A DNA stretch of 64,000 nt from Dermacentor variabilis. Taxonomy: Eukaryota > Arthropoda > Arachnida > Ixodida > Ixodidae. Positions 45,701 through 57,879 of this stretch are shown in pieces. Made by a program: the position numbers and the translations under genes. Within the stretch, counting starts at the first letter, position 1; each line of letters starts with the position of its first letter. Location: NCBI RefSeq assembly GCF_050947875.1, contig NC_134571.1:226868024-226932023 (forward strand), in the 5' to 3' direction. The notes beneath the pieces were generated by a model. The model saw nothing but the letters and a program-made list of their open reading frames with translations, searched no databases and was not told the origin of the DNA.

Positions 45701-46407
45701 AGACTGCAAAAACGGGTATCTTTGCTAATTACTCTAAACTAGACTAGGCCAAATTTTTTTACATTTTATAAGTTTTTACTGAATACTGGCTCTTTCAGTA
45801 TCTACCTATAGGTCACTATCTCTGCTGTGGTACTTGCCAACAATATGGTATTCTACATATTGTGAAATTCTGAAGGCCTGGAGACTGTTCCATGGATGAG
45901 CTTTAATTGCACTTAAACACTGACTTTTAGTTGCCAAGAATGATTCTATTTAGCAAGAGCATGCTTGGACTATGACACAAGGATGGAGGCCCAAAAAGTT
46001 ACTGCCCTTCCAGTGCTGTGAAGCGGGGTGCAAGCGAAGCTTGGGATCTGTGGCTCTTTTGTAACACCTCACAGCGAGGTCAGCACGTCAACGTCTGCCC
46101 CTTTCTCGAGTGAGTTCCCGGTGGCATCAATCAAACACTGCCTGTTCTTTGGCCAAACGCACAATGCGTGGCCTGCTCCCACTGCCATTCCTTCAACGCA
46201 GCCTGCTCTTTGGCAGAACAGACCAAACGCGAGGCTCCTCGTCCGACTGCTGGGCCTGAACTCGTGTGGGAAACTGCGGGTGTCAGGCGAGCAAACACGC
46301 GAACACACCCTTCCCCTCCTCTGGAGGAAGGGGATGCCCGTGATTGGCTCGTGCCTTGTGCGGAGTGTACTTGCCCACCTTAAAGGCAACGTTTGATGAA
46401 CTAACAG
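42701..46407. other. No gene recognised (about 3.7 kb, intronic)
   Basis: AT-rich. A short CpG-richer part at 43930-44290 and another at 46040-46390 contain no recognisable domain. Confidence 0.3.
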
Positions 46408-46475
46408 TGGCCGAATTGGTTAGCGTGGTGGTCTCGCAACCCGGAGGTCGGTGGTTTGAATCCGCAGCCTGATGA
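46408..46475 (+). mobile_element. tRNA-like head of a SINE
   Basis: GTGGCCGAATTGGTTAGCG (A box) and GGTGGTTTGAATCCGC (B box) are spaced as in a tRNA gene, but the acceptor stem does not close and no CCA-side sequence follows, so it is not a functional tRNA. The tRNA-unrelated body probably runs to about 46660, where a poly-G run occurs. Confidence 0.55.
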
Positions 46476-48167
46476 GCAATTTGTACTTTTGCTCAGCTTG
46501 GGTTTTTTCGCGTGTTAACATCGACACTAGTGAGGCAATACAAGCTTCTGTTAAAAAGGTCGCAAATGGTTGCATATTATGCCAGTTCCTGTTGATGTGG
46601 ACATTCACAATGTTATTTTTCACTGTCAGAGGTATCCTTGAAAAAAAAGGGGGGGGGGGGGTCAACAAAGTATCAACACAAAAGAAGCAATGTTGACGTA
46701 CATGGTAGTTGAAATAAATCGATTAAATGTTGATCATGCCGTCATGTACGACGCACAAATAAAGGCGAGATGGATCTGGCGAGCTTCAAGCTCACGTGTT
46801 GGCTCAAGCACACTCTCATTCGGCTTACTCTGTTCAAGCTCACTCTCATTGGCCTGTTGAGCGTGTGCAGCGTCGGTAAGATTAGCATTTCCTCTATTCA
46901 GCATTTATTGCTGCATTGCGACGTGGTGGAGCATTGCCATTACGAATTCCCTCACAAACTATGAGCAACCAAGCTGCACTAAGACCAGTGCACCAGTTTC
47001 ACGTCTGTGCGCACTCAAGGATGACAGTGCGCATGCATGTGCACTCAGATGTGCATACATGACCAGTGCTTAAGTGATCTACAGATTCCTAACTCTGGCA
47101 CTTTGCACTACCTGGCAGAGGGAGTGGCAGTTCAGTTACATGGCACTTGGTAGGGACGAAAGGCACTCGCATCCCAGCCTATTTCTGGCTATTTCTTCTC
47201 ATTTTTTAAATTTAACCTTTCATTGTATCCGTATTTACACATTTATATGCGTTGCGGGCACGGAGAGGCATCATTTCATTCCATTTTGATGTTCAAACAA
47301 CATCTGCAAGTTGCATAACACTTTTTAAAAATTTTTGTTTTAGAAGTGATTACAAGATAGCATGCCACATGAAAGTTGCCTATGATCTTGTCTTCGAAAT
47401 TATGCTGTTTACAATGTGCCTATAAATATGAAACATAAAAGACAGTCCTGCAGAAAATAAGCATGCATTCCGCTTTTTCACAGTCACTGAATAATACTAT
47501 GTAACACAATTTCTAACTTTAGATTAACATTACTATCTTTGATACAAGGTGCGCCAGTAGTAAACATTTATAGAGCATTTGTTTCATTTACTCGAATTGT
47601 AGGAGTGGAATGCATCAGCTCAGTCATTCTAGGAGTGGAAATGGTCCAACTATCACCATTCTGAGCTAAAAGGAGTTGATTTAACAGGGGCTTCCCACTC
47701 TCCAGAATGGAGTGGGAATATATAGGAGGGCTCCGCAACTCTGGTGGGAACATCCAAGCAGCACCGTAGTCCAGCACTAGAAGTTAACTGCTCTTTTCTC
47801 AATATAGCATTTCTTTTTTCTCGCATCGCGCTCACTGGCAACATAGCAGTGACGGGGCAATCCGAAAGCTTTGGATTGGACAAGAAAAAGTATTATACAT
47901 AGAAAGTATGGAAGCTGTTAGGAGTTTCAAAGTACCTGTTTGCACACAGAATATACACCTTTGCAACAAAAGGTGCCTGGACTTAAACCTTGAAAGAACC
48001 AAAAGGCAGAACTGTTTTTTTTTTCCTGGAACTATTTGCAGAATTTATGAAAGGATGTTTTCTGCACCAAATAGAAATGTTTATTCCTCTGAAGGAGCTT
48101 AAGATGTCTTCTATGGCAACTCCAAAGGTAATATTCTGAAATTTTTATAAATATTCTGCAAACTTAC
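46476..48167. other. No gene recognised (intronic)
   Basis: At about 47590-47730 a purine/pyrimidine-rich repeat-like stretch has GGAGTGGAA twice and an inverted CCAGAATGGAGTGGGAA block. No open frame shows a domain. Confidence 0.3.
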
Positions 48168-48830
48168 CTGTGGTATGTCCACATCGCCCGTGATGATCTC
48201 TGGATCGCCTGTTGCGAAGACAGCATGGATGTGCTTGCAGAGGTTTCTTTTCAGCTCATTGTCCGCACAAGAACATGTCACCTTGTGCACACAGATTTTG
48301 CATTCAGTGCATGCAAATCTGCATGCATTGCTGCATGTGCCTTCCTGTACCACAGCATAGTTTGTTTCAGGATATGTCTGTGAGCGGACAAACCACTCGT
48401 GGGGAGCCGCACTGTTCACTTGATCACGTTTGATTGTTAAGCCTTCTGTATGCCGGATTCTGGTGCAACGTTCAAATTCGCTTTCTGCATTCTTTACAAA
48501 TTTTGTGAGGCGGTCAAATATTTTATCTCGGGTTAGCTTGAGAAGGACCGATATTAATTTGTCCACTCTTTTGTTTGTTTTGCCGTGTAGGTAACAGTAC
48601 TTAAGTACCTTGTGCAGTGCCTCAAGACGCATGTTTGTATTTATCCCGGCAGTCTTTCTTAAACACATTGCCCAGCTTTCAGCCCGTTTTGCGTAATGGT
48701 TGGCAAAGTATTCTTTTAAATTGAGCAGACCCGGCTCTTCTTTTGCTTCTTGATTGCACCATTGATAAAACAGCTCAATGTTCTTTTCAAGGGTTCCTTT
48801 ATCTGTAGAAACCAAGATTGTCCTAAGGGC
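48168..48830 (-). CDS. MULE/SWIM-domain protein, exon D (catalytic Glu and SWIM finger)
   Basis: Exactly 221 codons, entered after acceptor TTTTTTTGCAG and left at donor CAG/GTAAGT, both phase 0. Residues 1-60 are helical with RAESWAMCLRKT. Residues 62-77 read GINTNMRLEALHKVLK: the Glu (residue 70) in this motif is the third acid of MULE DDE domains. YLHGKTNKRVDKLISVLLK and RDKIFDRLTKF follow. Near residues 180-200 there is a Cys-rich cluster and TCSCADNELKRNLCKHIHAV, a CxCx9CxH SWIM zinc finger. SWIM fingers accompany MULE transposases and bind DNA or protein. No stop or frameshift. Confidence 0.88.
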
Positions 48831-50258
48831 CTGCAAAAAAAGATAGCAGTGAAAGTGTGAGCAGCGTGTGTCACCTTGGTGTGCACAATACCCCAATTTC
48901 ATCATTGTACCAAATATTCTGCTATAATAACCCATAAGATCTTATTCGCCCTTTAAGTATCAAAGATGATGGCAATGACTTCATTGGCATGGTTACTTCA
49001 TCAACTAAATAATTGCACAGAACCAAATTTGCCTTGTCTAACTACCGTTCTGTTATGCTAGCAGCCCCGACAGTTAGCAAAAAGGAATATAGGATGCAAT
49101 CTGCTAATGTGTAGATTTAGGGAAGAATTGAGGTGCCAGTATGGGATCAAAACTGGCTGTGCCAGTGGAAAACAGGCCAGGTGGCAGCCCTAGGGATTTA
49201 CGCAAGATGTATGTGCTGCAATGTACGATGCTTGATAAGGAAATCACGATGGCAGGTGTATTTTTGACCTGTACAACACATAGTCACATTTAAAAATTGT
49301 CTCTCTTGTGTCATTGTGGCATGTACGTATTCTGCATAATTGGCGATGATTTAGCACACACACCAAATGGCACATACCCATTGGCTCAATCAAAGAATGC
49401 ATTCAATAGAATGCACTATTCCATCCACGGTTCGATGTGTATTACATATAACCAGAGTCGTTCAATACTTTTCTGGTCATGAAACTCCGCCCGCAGTTTT
49501 ATACAGGGACAGAAGCTGCCACTGGGGTTGCTGCTGTTAGCGTGGGGGTATTCCATGTCCGCACGCCGCAGTCAGCTGAAACTGCTGTACCGGTTCGAGG
49601 CAGTTGCTTATCTTTCATCAAACAGCTAACATTTAACTGTGTATTTCGCCTTGCATACAATGCGGTTATTGCATCTGCATGTCAATAAGTTCCTTTCGCT
49701 TACCTTTGCAAGATAACGAGGCTATGATGGAGGTAGACGTGCCGACGCAGCGATATTTTTATGCGCAGTTCGTTACCTCAGGCAGGGGAGCATGAGATTA
49801 TTTATTTACGAATAGGTCGTTTGCTTGGGCTTGTGACACTGTGCAAGCCTAAGAAACTTGCCAACTTACAAATTTAAGCCTCACAGCGAGACTTGAGGCA
49901 GCGCCAGTTGCACTAGCTATTTGCAATTAGACCATCTATGCCGCAGGAGTTTGCCGCTGCTGCATTACAAAACTGCTACGTGGGATTAAAATTCTTAGGG
50001 ACTTACTTTGAAAAAAATTTACCGTAAAGTGAAAAAAAAATATCTTGCGTCGGTATATATGTACTCTTCATTCATGAATAACAACAGGAAGAAAGGAAAT
50101 AAACTTGTAATTGAAAATTTTATGCATTGTTATAGTTTAAGGCTTTGAAAATGTACACACGAGAATATTTCGCAAGACTCAAACGTTCCTGTTCTTATAC
50201 TAATATGTACATCCATAGTGTAATCGAACAGCATAGGTGCGCGCACTCAAGAAAACTG
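48831..50258. other. Intron C-D of the MULE/SWIM gene, first part
   Basis: No other gene recognised. Short frames only. Confidence 0.35.
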
Positions 50259-50695
50259 ATCAAAAATAATGTACAGCGCAAAAGACAAGGACTGCCAAGA
50301 TGACATACACAGCACTGCTTCCAACAACATTTAATTGCGTTGACACATCGTGTGTTTATATACAATAAAGGGCACGCGCAGAAAATGAAAGGCAGTCACA
50401 TGGGTTGTTTTAACAGCAAGCCCGCTCAACTAAGAGCCCCTCCCCCCCCCCCATGGTCACCAGAAAAATAAAATAAAAAAAACGTTACGATTTCTATCTG
50501 TTTAGATATGCGACTTTACCAGGGTTCAGCGCGATAGAGGGGGCACTAACATAAATACTACCAAGTTTTCTGATGAAATCAGCTTCCACAATACACAGCA
50601 GTGCTGTGTATGTCGTCTTCGCAGTCCTTGTCTTTCGCGCTGTACGTTATTTTTGATCATGAATTACTAACTAGCTCAAGCAACCATTCTAGTTA
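50259..50695. mobile_element. Penelope-derived fold-back element, second copy
   Basis: The left arm 50259 to about 50311 (ATCAAAAATAATGTACAGCG, then GACAAGGACTGC...) pairs with the right arm of about 50600-50657. A 38 nt tail (50658-50695) lies beyond the right arm only. AAAACTG occurs at both outer edges (50252-50258, 50696-50702), a likely 7 bp target duplication. The tail shares CTAACTAGCTC and a CCATTCT end with the tail of the fold-back at 5755-6175, so both come from one family. The interior has TTCCAACAACATTTAATTGC and no frame. Confidence 0.62.
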
Positions 50696-51554
50696 AAAAC
50701 TGTGGTTGTGTGCCCGTGAAAAAGCAAAACGTATGATAAACTTCCGCTAATCTTCATCTTATGGCGCGCCAAACAGAGGCAACTAATTTTCGAGAGTAAA
50801 AGCAACGAAAACGCATGCACGGCGGCATCCTTCTTATGCACGCCCCTGTGAGCACTAAACAAGCGAGAAACAAGAGGTTGCCCTTTGAGTGATTAGTAAC
50901 TAGATAGCCATCAGTTTTTCAAGCGCAAGAAGCCGAAACCACCCACGGAACAAAACCCAAGCCACCGCCCGCCCGGGCGCGTGCCAATGCGCGATCGGTA
51001 GTATATAGACACGCGGGAGCGAACTAGCGCTAAAACAAACCACGCAACGAAAACCAAGTGAGGGAGGCGCGCGACAAAAATTCCCTGTATTCAGACATAG
51101 TGGCAGCACATGACGGAAAAGAAAAAGTTAGGAAGTTGGCGTGCCTTTTCAATATACAGACGGCGTTTTAAATATACGGCATTGACCATCTTGGAGTTCG
51201 TTTGCGGTGCCGTATATTTAAGTCATTGACCTTCAGAGGGTTAAAATACCTTTAGGGCCCGTGGGGCATTACAGAATTGAGTGGGGACATAAAATACTAC
51301 AAATGCAGATATTCTATGCTCTTGATCAAATGAAATTTTAATGTCCCTAGGAAGACCAGAGTAGTTAAGGAAAATGAAATGTACGCTAAAATTTTGTACA
51401 GCTTCACTGTCACGAGTGACATTGAATTAATAGATCCCATACAGTTGACACTTGCTCCACTTTATAACAAGCCAAAACTTGATCTGAGGGCAGTTTGGTT
51501 CAATATTAGCATTGTAACCAAGAGAGGTTAGCGTTAATGTGGCCAAACTATTCC
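50696..51554. other. No gene recognised (intronic)
   Basis: A CpG-richer patch at about 50920-51090 is present, without a recognisable domain. Confidence 0.3.
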
Positions 51555-51720
51555 TAAGCAGCCACTTCCTTGAAAACGGGATTGTCAGTTTTATACTTGC
51601 AATAGCTTCTAGACTTGCAATAGCTTCTAGAAGGTTTACGAGAAATTCTCATTAATTTGCACTTTGTGGCATTTAGTTCAATTTTCCATGTGTTACACGA
51701 AGGAGTAATATTGTTAAAGG
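51555..51720 (-). pseudogene. LINE reverse transcriptase scrap
   Basis: Minus-strand frame containing TWKIELNATKCKLMRISRK, the WxxxLNxxKCxxMxxSRK block that follows the catalytic palm in Jockey/CR1-type elements. An 18 bp tandem repeat (CTAGACTTGCAATAGCTT type, near 51595-51630) disturbs the downstream part. Confidence 0.4.
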
Positions 51721-52694
51721 GCTCTTCGCCAGGCCACACAGCAAATTTTGCTTATATGCTGGAAACAAGAATTGAAATTTCAATTTGGTTTATTAATAGC
51801 AGAGATACAAATATGAAGTGCCGCGAACTCATGATTTCAGGAGGCGAGTGCCACTGCCAACATAGTGCACTCTTTCCACTTGCCCTGCCTAGCCTCCGCA
51901 AGCGAAATTCCTTCCCTGCGTTCTCCTATGGCACATATGTCACGGGCCCTGCCTCCGCTTCTTTCTCGCGCATTTTTGCTCAGTGGTGCACTTCCGGTTT
52001 TCTCACTTTATGCGCTGTGCACGAGAACACCTGACTAGCGGTACAAGCCATTCCTCATCGGACACTGAGGTAGATGCAGGTGGATCACAGAGCATGATCG
52101 CACACAGGAACATGTTAAAAAATTATATAGTTCCGTTCTCTGCGTGCACAACTGCACGACATGTGAACAAGCAGATGAAACAGAAGCACGTCTCTCTTCC
52201 TATGATCGAAGTACTAAAACAAAAAAAACACGCAGACATTCGGTCAGTATATTTTATTATTTCTTAAAACTTTAGTTCGCCTATTGAGATAACTGATGTT
52301 GCTTTAGTAATTCTCGAAGTCGAGTGTCACCACGAGTGATGTCGCAGCACTGCAATGAACGTAAGTGCACTTGCGCGATGTACGTAGACTCTCCGGCTGC
52401 GAGCGTGTGGCACCCACAAGGAGCACAGCTGACGGCCGTTGGCTTGCAATTTAAGCTCTTTCTGTAGCACGTAGGGATGCAATACTTAGCAGACAATTGT
52501 TGGCATGCATTCTATTCACTGCGCTTGTCAGCTTAAAATGCCCAGACCTAGTGACAACAGGCATATTAAAGTTATACTGTAGTAGTGATGTTTCATTACT
52601 AGGAAAAATGACTCCGTGCTACACTGCCTTTTACAGAGTTGAATTGAAGAGTTAATACAATCGGGTAAATTATTTGTACTCTGGGACAACATAC
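51721..52694. other. No gene recognised (intronic)
   Basis: Open frames 51657-52034 and 51983-52267 have no recognisable motif. The first contains a Cys/His-containing stretch but no zinc-finger spacing. Confidence 0.3.
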
Positions 52695-53008
52695 CTTGTA
52701 TGTGAAAGCTCTCAGGTTCTTATCTCGTACGTGCTTGTTAATGGCTTCCCGCCAGTTCTTGTCCACATGCCAAGCACACAACAGGCGGTGCTGAGGCTGC
52801 CCCATGACTTCCTGCCAAGCATTGTAGAAAGCAGGTGCATCGTCAGTCATGAAGGATTGAGCTGCTATTTGGCCTGTCTTGGACCTGATTGCCATGAAAA
52901 AAGTGAGCATGGCTTTCCGGTCTGTGCGGTTGGTGACGCAGTATGCCACAGGAAATCCAGCACCAAATTCATCCACGCAGAGCACAGTTACAAGTTGAAA
53001 GTCAAACC
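52695..53008 (-). CDS. MULE/SWIM-domain protein, exon C (MULE transposase core)
   Basis: A 314 bp exon. Acceptor CTTTTCCTTTCAG, two bases completing a codon from exon B, then 104 codons ending in phase 0 at donor AAG/GTATGT. After the join the protein reads DGTHGTAGFDFQLVTVLCVD. It continues EFGAGFPVAYCVTNR, then SFMTDDAPAFYNAW with the second catalytic Asp (DD pair), and LLCAWHVDKNW, the CxxH motif diagnostic of MULE (Mutator-like) DDE domains. Every key residue expected in this part is present. Entry phase (1) and exit phase (0) match the neighbouring exons. Confidence 0.88.
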
Positions 53009-54579
53009 CTGAAAGGAAAAGAAAAAAACCAAAGGTTTTGGTGGAGGTGTGTAAGGTAAAAATGTTTTAAATTTTCATATTATTTTACAGGTAATTCATA
53101 GGCAACTTTACAGGCACTGTTAGACCCAGTAAAATGAGACCGAGGGAGCTGGACTTGCTGTTCATGCAAGCAGCTACAGATGTAATGGAGACTGCACATA
53201 GCAAGGTGTTCTTTGCAAAATCAGATAAGGTGGAGGTTTATACATACTTAAATAGGTAAACATATCGTCGTACATGCGCCCCTTCCTTGGCACAGCTGAT
53301 AGCAAACTTCTTTGTTCCAGTCCCCAATATTAAGACCCATTAATGTTTAAGTAGTTACTATTAAATTTGTGTAGGCAATTCCATAATAGATGGAAACTTA
53401 CATTTCACATGTTTAATCTTCTTGCTTTCATATATAGAATGTACACACAGTGATGCCACTGGCACGGTTTTGGGGCAATATTTGGAGCAGTTTGGAGCTT
53501 TTTGTAGCAAATAAACGCAAACTGCTGGACATCTCCTGGGCTATTTCGAGAACATGTAAAATTGACAAGCATTATTCCAGAAAGTATTTTATTGCAGTAA
53601 AAGAATGTTGCTATGCCTCAAAACACACACAAAAAAGAGAAACCTAAATCTGAGTATCCCTTTAATTTAAATGAATGCAACAAACCTGCTCACACAGCGC
53701 GCTGTAGTTAGTTTATTACTGAGTGAAGCTGCTCAGACACTGCCTTTTACATCTTATGAATCTTTTATTGACAGCTGCCAGTTAGCCATGTTTTGAGCAA
53801 GGCTAGATCTATCACCAGTCAGGAACACCTGGCTAGACTCAGTGTCGTCAATGCTTTTCTAAGCCAGGCTAACCTTCAGCCCTGGGTAACGCTTGAGCAT
53901 TCCTTTAGACAGCAGGCGTTTTTCAATGGTCTTTTTCACTGTAAAACTGAAGTTTCTGGTGAGCAACTAGCTCTGACCGATTTGGACTACTTCAAAGCAC
54001 CTGCACTGGCCCATATTTTTAAGTATGACTGAAATTTTGGACACCTCAAAGCACGCTGTTCAGCAATTTGTATTCCACCTACATGACTGCGTGCTCATTT
54101 GGCCACGTAGTTGAGCAGAAATATAAATATTTCAGCTTTAATACATTGCTGGCATCGCCGCAGCATGCTCATCGGCCATGTTGCCAGCACCTCCTTGGAC
54201 AGAAACTAGCAAAACCAAGTTTTGCCCAAACAACAGGATAAGTGAACCCCGACAAGGCATTCGCAAGTCCCGTGATGTTGGTTCCACACATCTAGTGCTT
54301 GTTCATTCACGTGTTAGATAGTGACATGCAGACTGTCCTCATTCGCGCAGACATATCGAGGGTGCAATGACTGTCGCTTAAGAAAAAAAAAAAAAAAAAA
54401 GAGCTGTTGTTCGGCAGTGATAGTGCAATCGACTTCTAGGCTGCGTTTTTGTAGCTAAGCATTCTGCTCAATATGCGCTGGCTTATACCATTGATAACAC
54501 AGGCAGTGCGCTGCTCTTGCCACAGACGAAATGCAAAAAGGAGCAATATGTTCAATGGGTCTGGTTGGTTCATCTTAGG
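53009..54579. other. Intron B-C of the MULE/SWIM gene, first part
   Basis: No gene recognised. The 79-codon frame at 53793-54032 has no known motif. Confidence 0.35.
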
Positions 54580-54666
54580 ATAAAAACAGAAACGGCGCAA
54601 CACAGGACGAGCGAGTACTCTGTGCTCTTTACTCGCTCGTCTTGTGTTGCACTGTTCCCGTTTTTA
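54580..54666. repeat. 87 bp fold-back hairpin
   Basis: The left arm ATAAAAACAGAAACGGCGCA... (54580-54617) pairs with 54629-54666, leaving an 11 nt loop. The ACACAGGACGAGCGAGTA core is perfectly paired. The style recalls the tips of Penelope-type fold-backs but no tail or target duplication was identified. Confidence 0.6.
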
Positions 54667-54954
54667 TTCGAATGCAAAACGGAGTGGCACTGGAAAAGAC
54701 ATTAAAAATTGTGGTCCTGTTATTTTGTCAGGGGTTGAAGATTCGGTGAACACATTTATGGTACTTTCATATTTCTATATGGCACCACCATGACAGGCTG
54801 ACCAGATCATAGGTAAGCATACACGCTCGCAGCAACATGTTGACCAACTTTGGCTTTGGAACCGCCACCAAGGTTTGCGAGTGGTGGCACTGGCTAACAC
54901 TCCCAAGATTCTACTAGGAAACGTAAATACCCAAGAATGTGGATGGTGAAACGG

Positions 54955-55030
54955 AACCACGGTAGCTCAATTGGTAGAGCGTCGCACGCGTAACGCAAAG
55001 GTTGTGGGATCGTTCCCCACCTGCGCCAAG
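54955..55030 (+). mobile_element. tRNA-like SINE head
   Basis: GGTAGCTCAATTGGTAGAGC (A box) is followed by GTTGTGGGATCGTTCCCCAC (B-box arm) and CTGCGCC. The 3' CTGCGCC has no matching 5' acceptor strand, so it is tRNA-derived but not a tRNA gene. The downstream CAAGTTGT start is the usual body of a tick SINE. Confidence 0.55.
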
Positions 55031-55892
55031 TTGTCAGTTTCTGGCTAGCTTGGCACACTAGTTGTTTGTACATATAAATACATTAAGAGAAGTTTTATGT
55101 TCAGTTATAAATCGTGGTCTCCCATCACAGACTCTGAATGCTCTAACACCTACACCATTGATGCAAGCTTGATAAGGTGGAATGAACTCGTGCAAGTGAG
55201 CACTTGAGATGCTTGGCACTGCAGGTGTGTTGCATAGCACAACAGTTCACTTATAACAAGCGAGTGCATGCGTCTTATAGCTTACAATTAAACAAGTTAC
55301 CGAGGTGATTTTGTCTCCAAAATTCACTGCACATCTCATCATGATGAAGTTGCAGTCACTGAACGAGTTGAGGTGAAAATAGATGTTTTGGGACCCATAT
55401 GGATTCCTTCATCACACTAAAGAAATAAAATTTTTTTTTTATATGACCAAAGACCCTGCACGGGTCCTGAATTGTCTGTAATTTCCGCAATTTCTTCATG
55501 TTACCTGACCAGACGAACTTTCGTCGAATTCTAGATTACATCTCTCATTGTACTGTTCCACTAAGGTACAGTTTTAATACTGCATAAAATTATTGCTTAA
55601 TTAGCACATCACATAGCAATGATTATAAAAAATTCACCATGTGCATCTTATTGCCGGCTATAAAGGAAAAAAAAAGTTAACACGGCTTCTACCAACACAT
55701 CATGCCATGTTTTGCAAGCTGTTCTAACAATGAAATAGATTATTGCACAATGGTGGCCGCTTTTTTTAAGTTAGCTCTGCTGGAATACATCCGTGTTATG
55801 TGGCAAAGCATGCGAATTTGGTTTCATGTCTTGGGTGAACTGTGCAAGCTATTTCCGGCCCAAATTTCTTTTTAAAGAGTTGCACCCATTAA
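55031..55892. other. No gene recognised (intronic)
   Basis: AT-rich; short frames only. Confidence 0.3.
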
Positions 55893-56283
55893 ACATCATC
55901 CTATTTTAAAGTTCAATGTAGGACGAAGGCACCTCCCTGCAATCTCCAATTATCATTGTCTTGCACTAGCTGATGCGAACTTGTGCTTTCAAATTTCATC
56001 ACCCCACCTAGTTTTCTGTCTTCCTTGACGGAACTTTCCTTCCCTTGGCACCCATTCTACAAATCTAATGGTCCACTGGTTATCTACCCTATGCATTACA
56101 TGGCCTGCCCAGCTTCATTTTTTACTCTTAATGTCTACTACAATATCGACCATCCCCGTTTGCTCTCCGATCCAGACCGCTGTCTTCCTGTCTCTTAACA
56201 TTACCTCTAACATTTTTATCGCATTGCTCTTTGTGCGGTCCTTAACGTATTCTCGAGATTCTTCGTTAACCTCCAAGCTTATG
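55893..56283 (-). mobile_element. RTE-clade LINE 3' fragment
   Basis: Starts with CATCATCC, then GTAGGACGAAGGCACCTCCC, and parallels 8297-8690 block by block (CTTGGCACCCATTCT, ATGGTCCACTGGTTATCTAC, GCATTACATGGCCTGCCCAG). It ends abruptly at about 56283, so it is 5'-truncated. Same subfamily as 8297-9470. Confidence 0.7.
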
Positions 56284-56613
56284 TGCCATACTGCATGCTT
56301 AGAAGAACGTGTCTACCAAGTTGACATTCAAATTCCCCGATTTTTCCAGGTTTTCGCCAAGTTTCACAGAACTTTGTTTTATGTCAAGATGGGCTGACAC
56401 CCGATGCTGTCACTTTCTGGTAAGCATGTTAAAAAAAATAAAAACAACAATCCAGTTGGAACAGTAAGGAGTAGTGTTTATTTTATTCAAAATAGAAAAC
56501 TGAATAGAGGTGTTTGTAAAATGCACAGATACTAAAATATCTTCGAAAAAAAACTGGGCCCTTTTACTCTGTGAAGGATGACCAGCGAAGCTGTGTATGT
56601 GGGCCCCTTAATG

Positions 56614-56847
56614 GTGAACTGCACCTCCGTCGCGGGTCGGCCTGGTATTGCACTACCTATGGGATTGGCTCATGTGTGGGGAGCACTTAAAGTTTGCTTC
56701 ATCTCCGCTGCAGGTTGGACTGGCATTTCACAACCTTTGGGATCAGCCTACATATGGGGAGTGCTTAATACCTGCTTCACTTCTGCCTCAGGTTGGCCCG
56801 GTATTGCATTATCTTCAGGATTGGCCCACCGTATGGAAAATTATTGG
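56614..56847 (+). repeat. 78 bp minisatellite, three units, open reading frame
   Basis: Units 56614-56691, 56692-56769 and 56770-56847 encode three 26-residue repeats with the pattern xCxxSAxGxPGIALPxGLAH (for example AAGWTGISQPLGSAYIWGVL). The frame 56578-56928 is open throughout. The unit length is a multiple of three and the substitutions leave the frame open. No known protein family is recognised. It may be a repetitive element rather than a gene; it lies inside intron B-C. Confidence 0.65.
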
Positions 56848-57879
56848 TCTATGCGCGGATGCAATCCGCCAGATCCTAGCCATAGACAGCTTCACTGTAA
56901 AAAAAGTGGTCTAGCTCATGGCAAATAAGAGTCGAACGTTTTAAAATATGAATAAAAAGAGATGCATACAAAAGCAAATAGAGCTATTTGTATCAACTGA
57001 TAGCAAGCTCATTGGTATTATGCCCGAACTTTCACACAAGTGAGATTCTTTAAGTAGCTGGAAAGTCAACCTCAGCTGTCCAGACATACTCTCAGCCTGC
57101 GCATCATGCCTTAGTGTTGCGTTTCACTGCTTTAAGGAGTTTATTTTGGTTTGGATGTGGGTAACCTGCATCTCGGCGTCAGCCAACACTGCTTTTTGAG
57201 CTCAAGCTCCTTCAAAGAGGCGGCGGCACAGTTCCTTTCCTGATCATGCCTCAATGCAATGGTCCTTCCTATTCTTGTCCTCGTTCCGCTGCGTGTTCGC
57301 CCCATGGACCATTTGAAGTAGCCTTTTGGTCAGTTGTACAGTTCGATTTTTCAGACTCCCTAGAGGTCGCTACAACGTCCGAAAAAAAAAAATGAATGCA
57401 CGTCTTTTACTGCCCTTAAGGGCCCAAATCGTTACAGGCACGCCCGAAAAAGCTCTGAAGGCCTGCCAGTACACTTATTAGGCAATAGGTGCTTGTACTG
57501 TGAGAGGAGACTGCAAGTGCACGTGCATATAATTATGGAATATGTACTGTGTCCCATACACTTCACCGCGTAGCATCACTGTGCTGAGGCAAAGCTGCCT
57601 TTCGAGGACCAGCAATATGCAACGCACTGTGCTTTACGAGGATTGCAGAGGCAGAGTTGGTACAGTTGCCGACTGCGGTGAATTCTTTCAATGAAAAAGA
57701 CTGCCCCGAATGGAAAGAACCGTAATAGCGTACCTAGGCCTAGCGTTCCCGCCGTGGTGATTACAGAGGCCAGTGGGTCTGTGTGCGAGAGTGCCAGTTT
57801 GAGGTGGTGAGACAACATGGCGGTGTTGGCTTTGATTAATGCTATTTCATATCTGCAGTTGCAGCACATTCAGAGTGCG
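56848..57879. other. No gene recognised (intronic)
   Basis: Short frames only. Confidence 0.3.

Noticed and set aside
46408..46475. Possible tRNA gene
   Set aside because: Good A and B boxes, but no closing acceptor stem and a non-tRNA tail; SINE-derived.
52599..52694. Extension of the exon C frame to VCCPRVQ and beyond
   Set aside because: A GTATGT donor at 52694 and the phase-0 acceptor of exon D show this part is intron.
54955..55030. Possible functional tRNA gene
   Set aside because: A and B boxes are present, but the 5' acceptor strand does not pair with CTGCGCC and the T arm carries an extra base. Better read as a SINE head.
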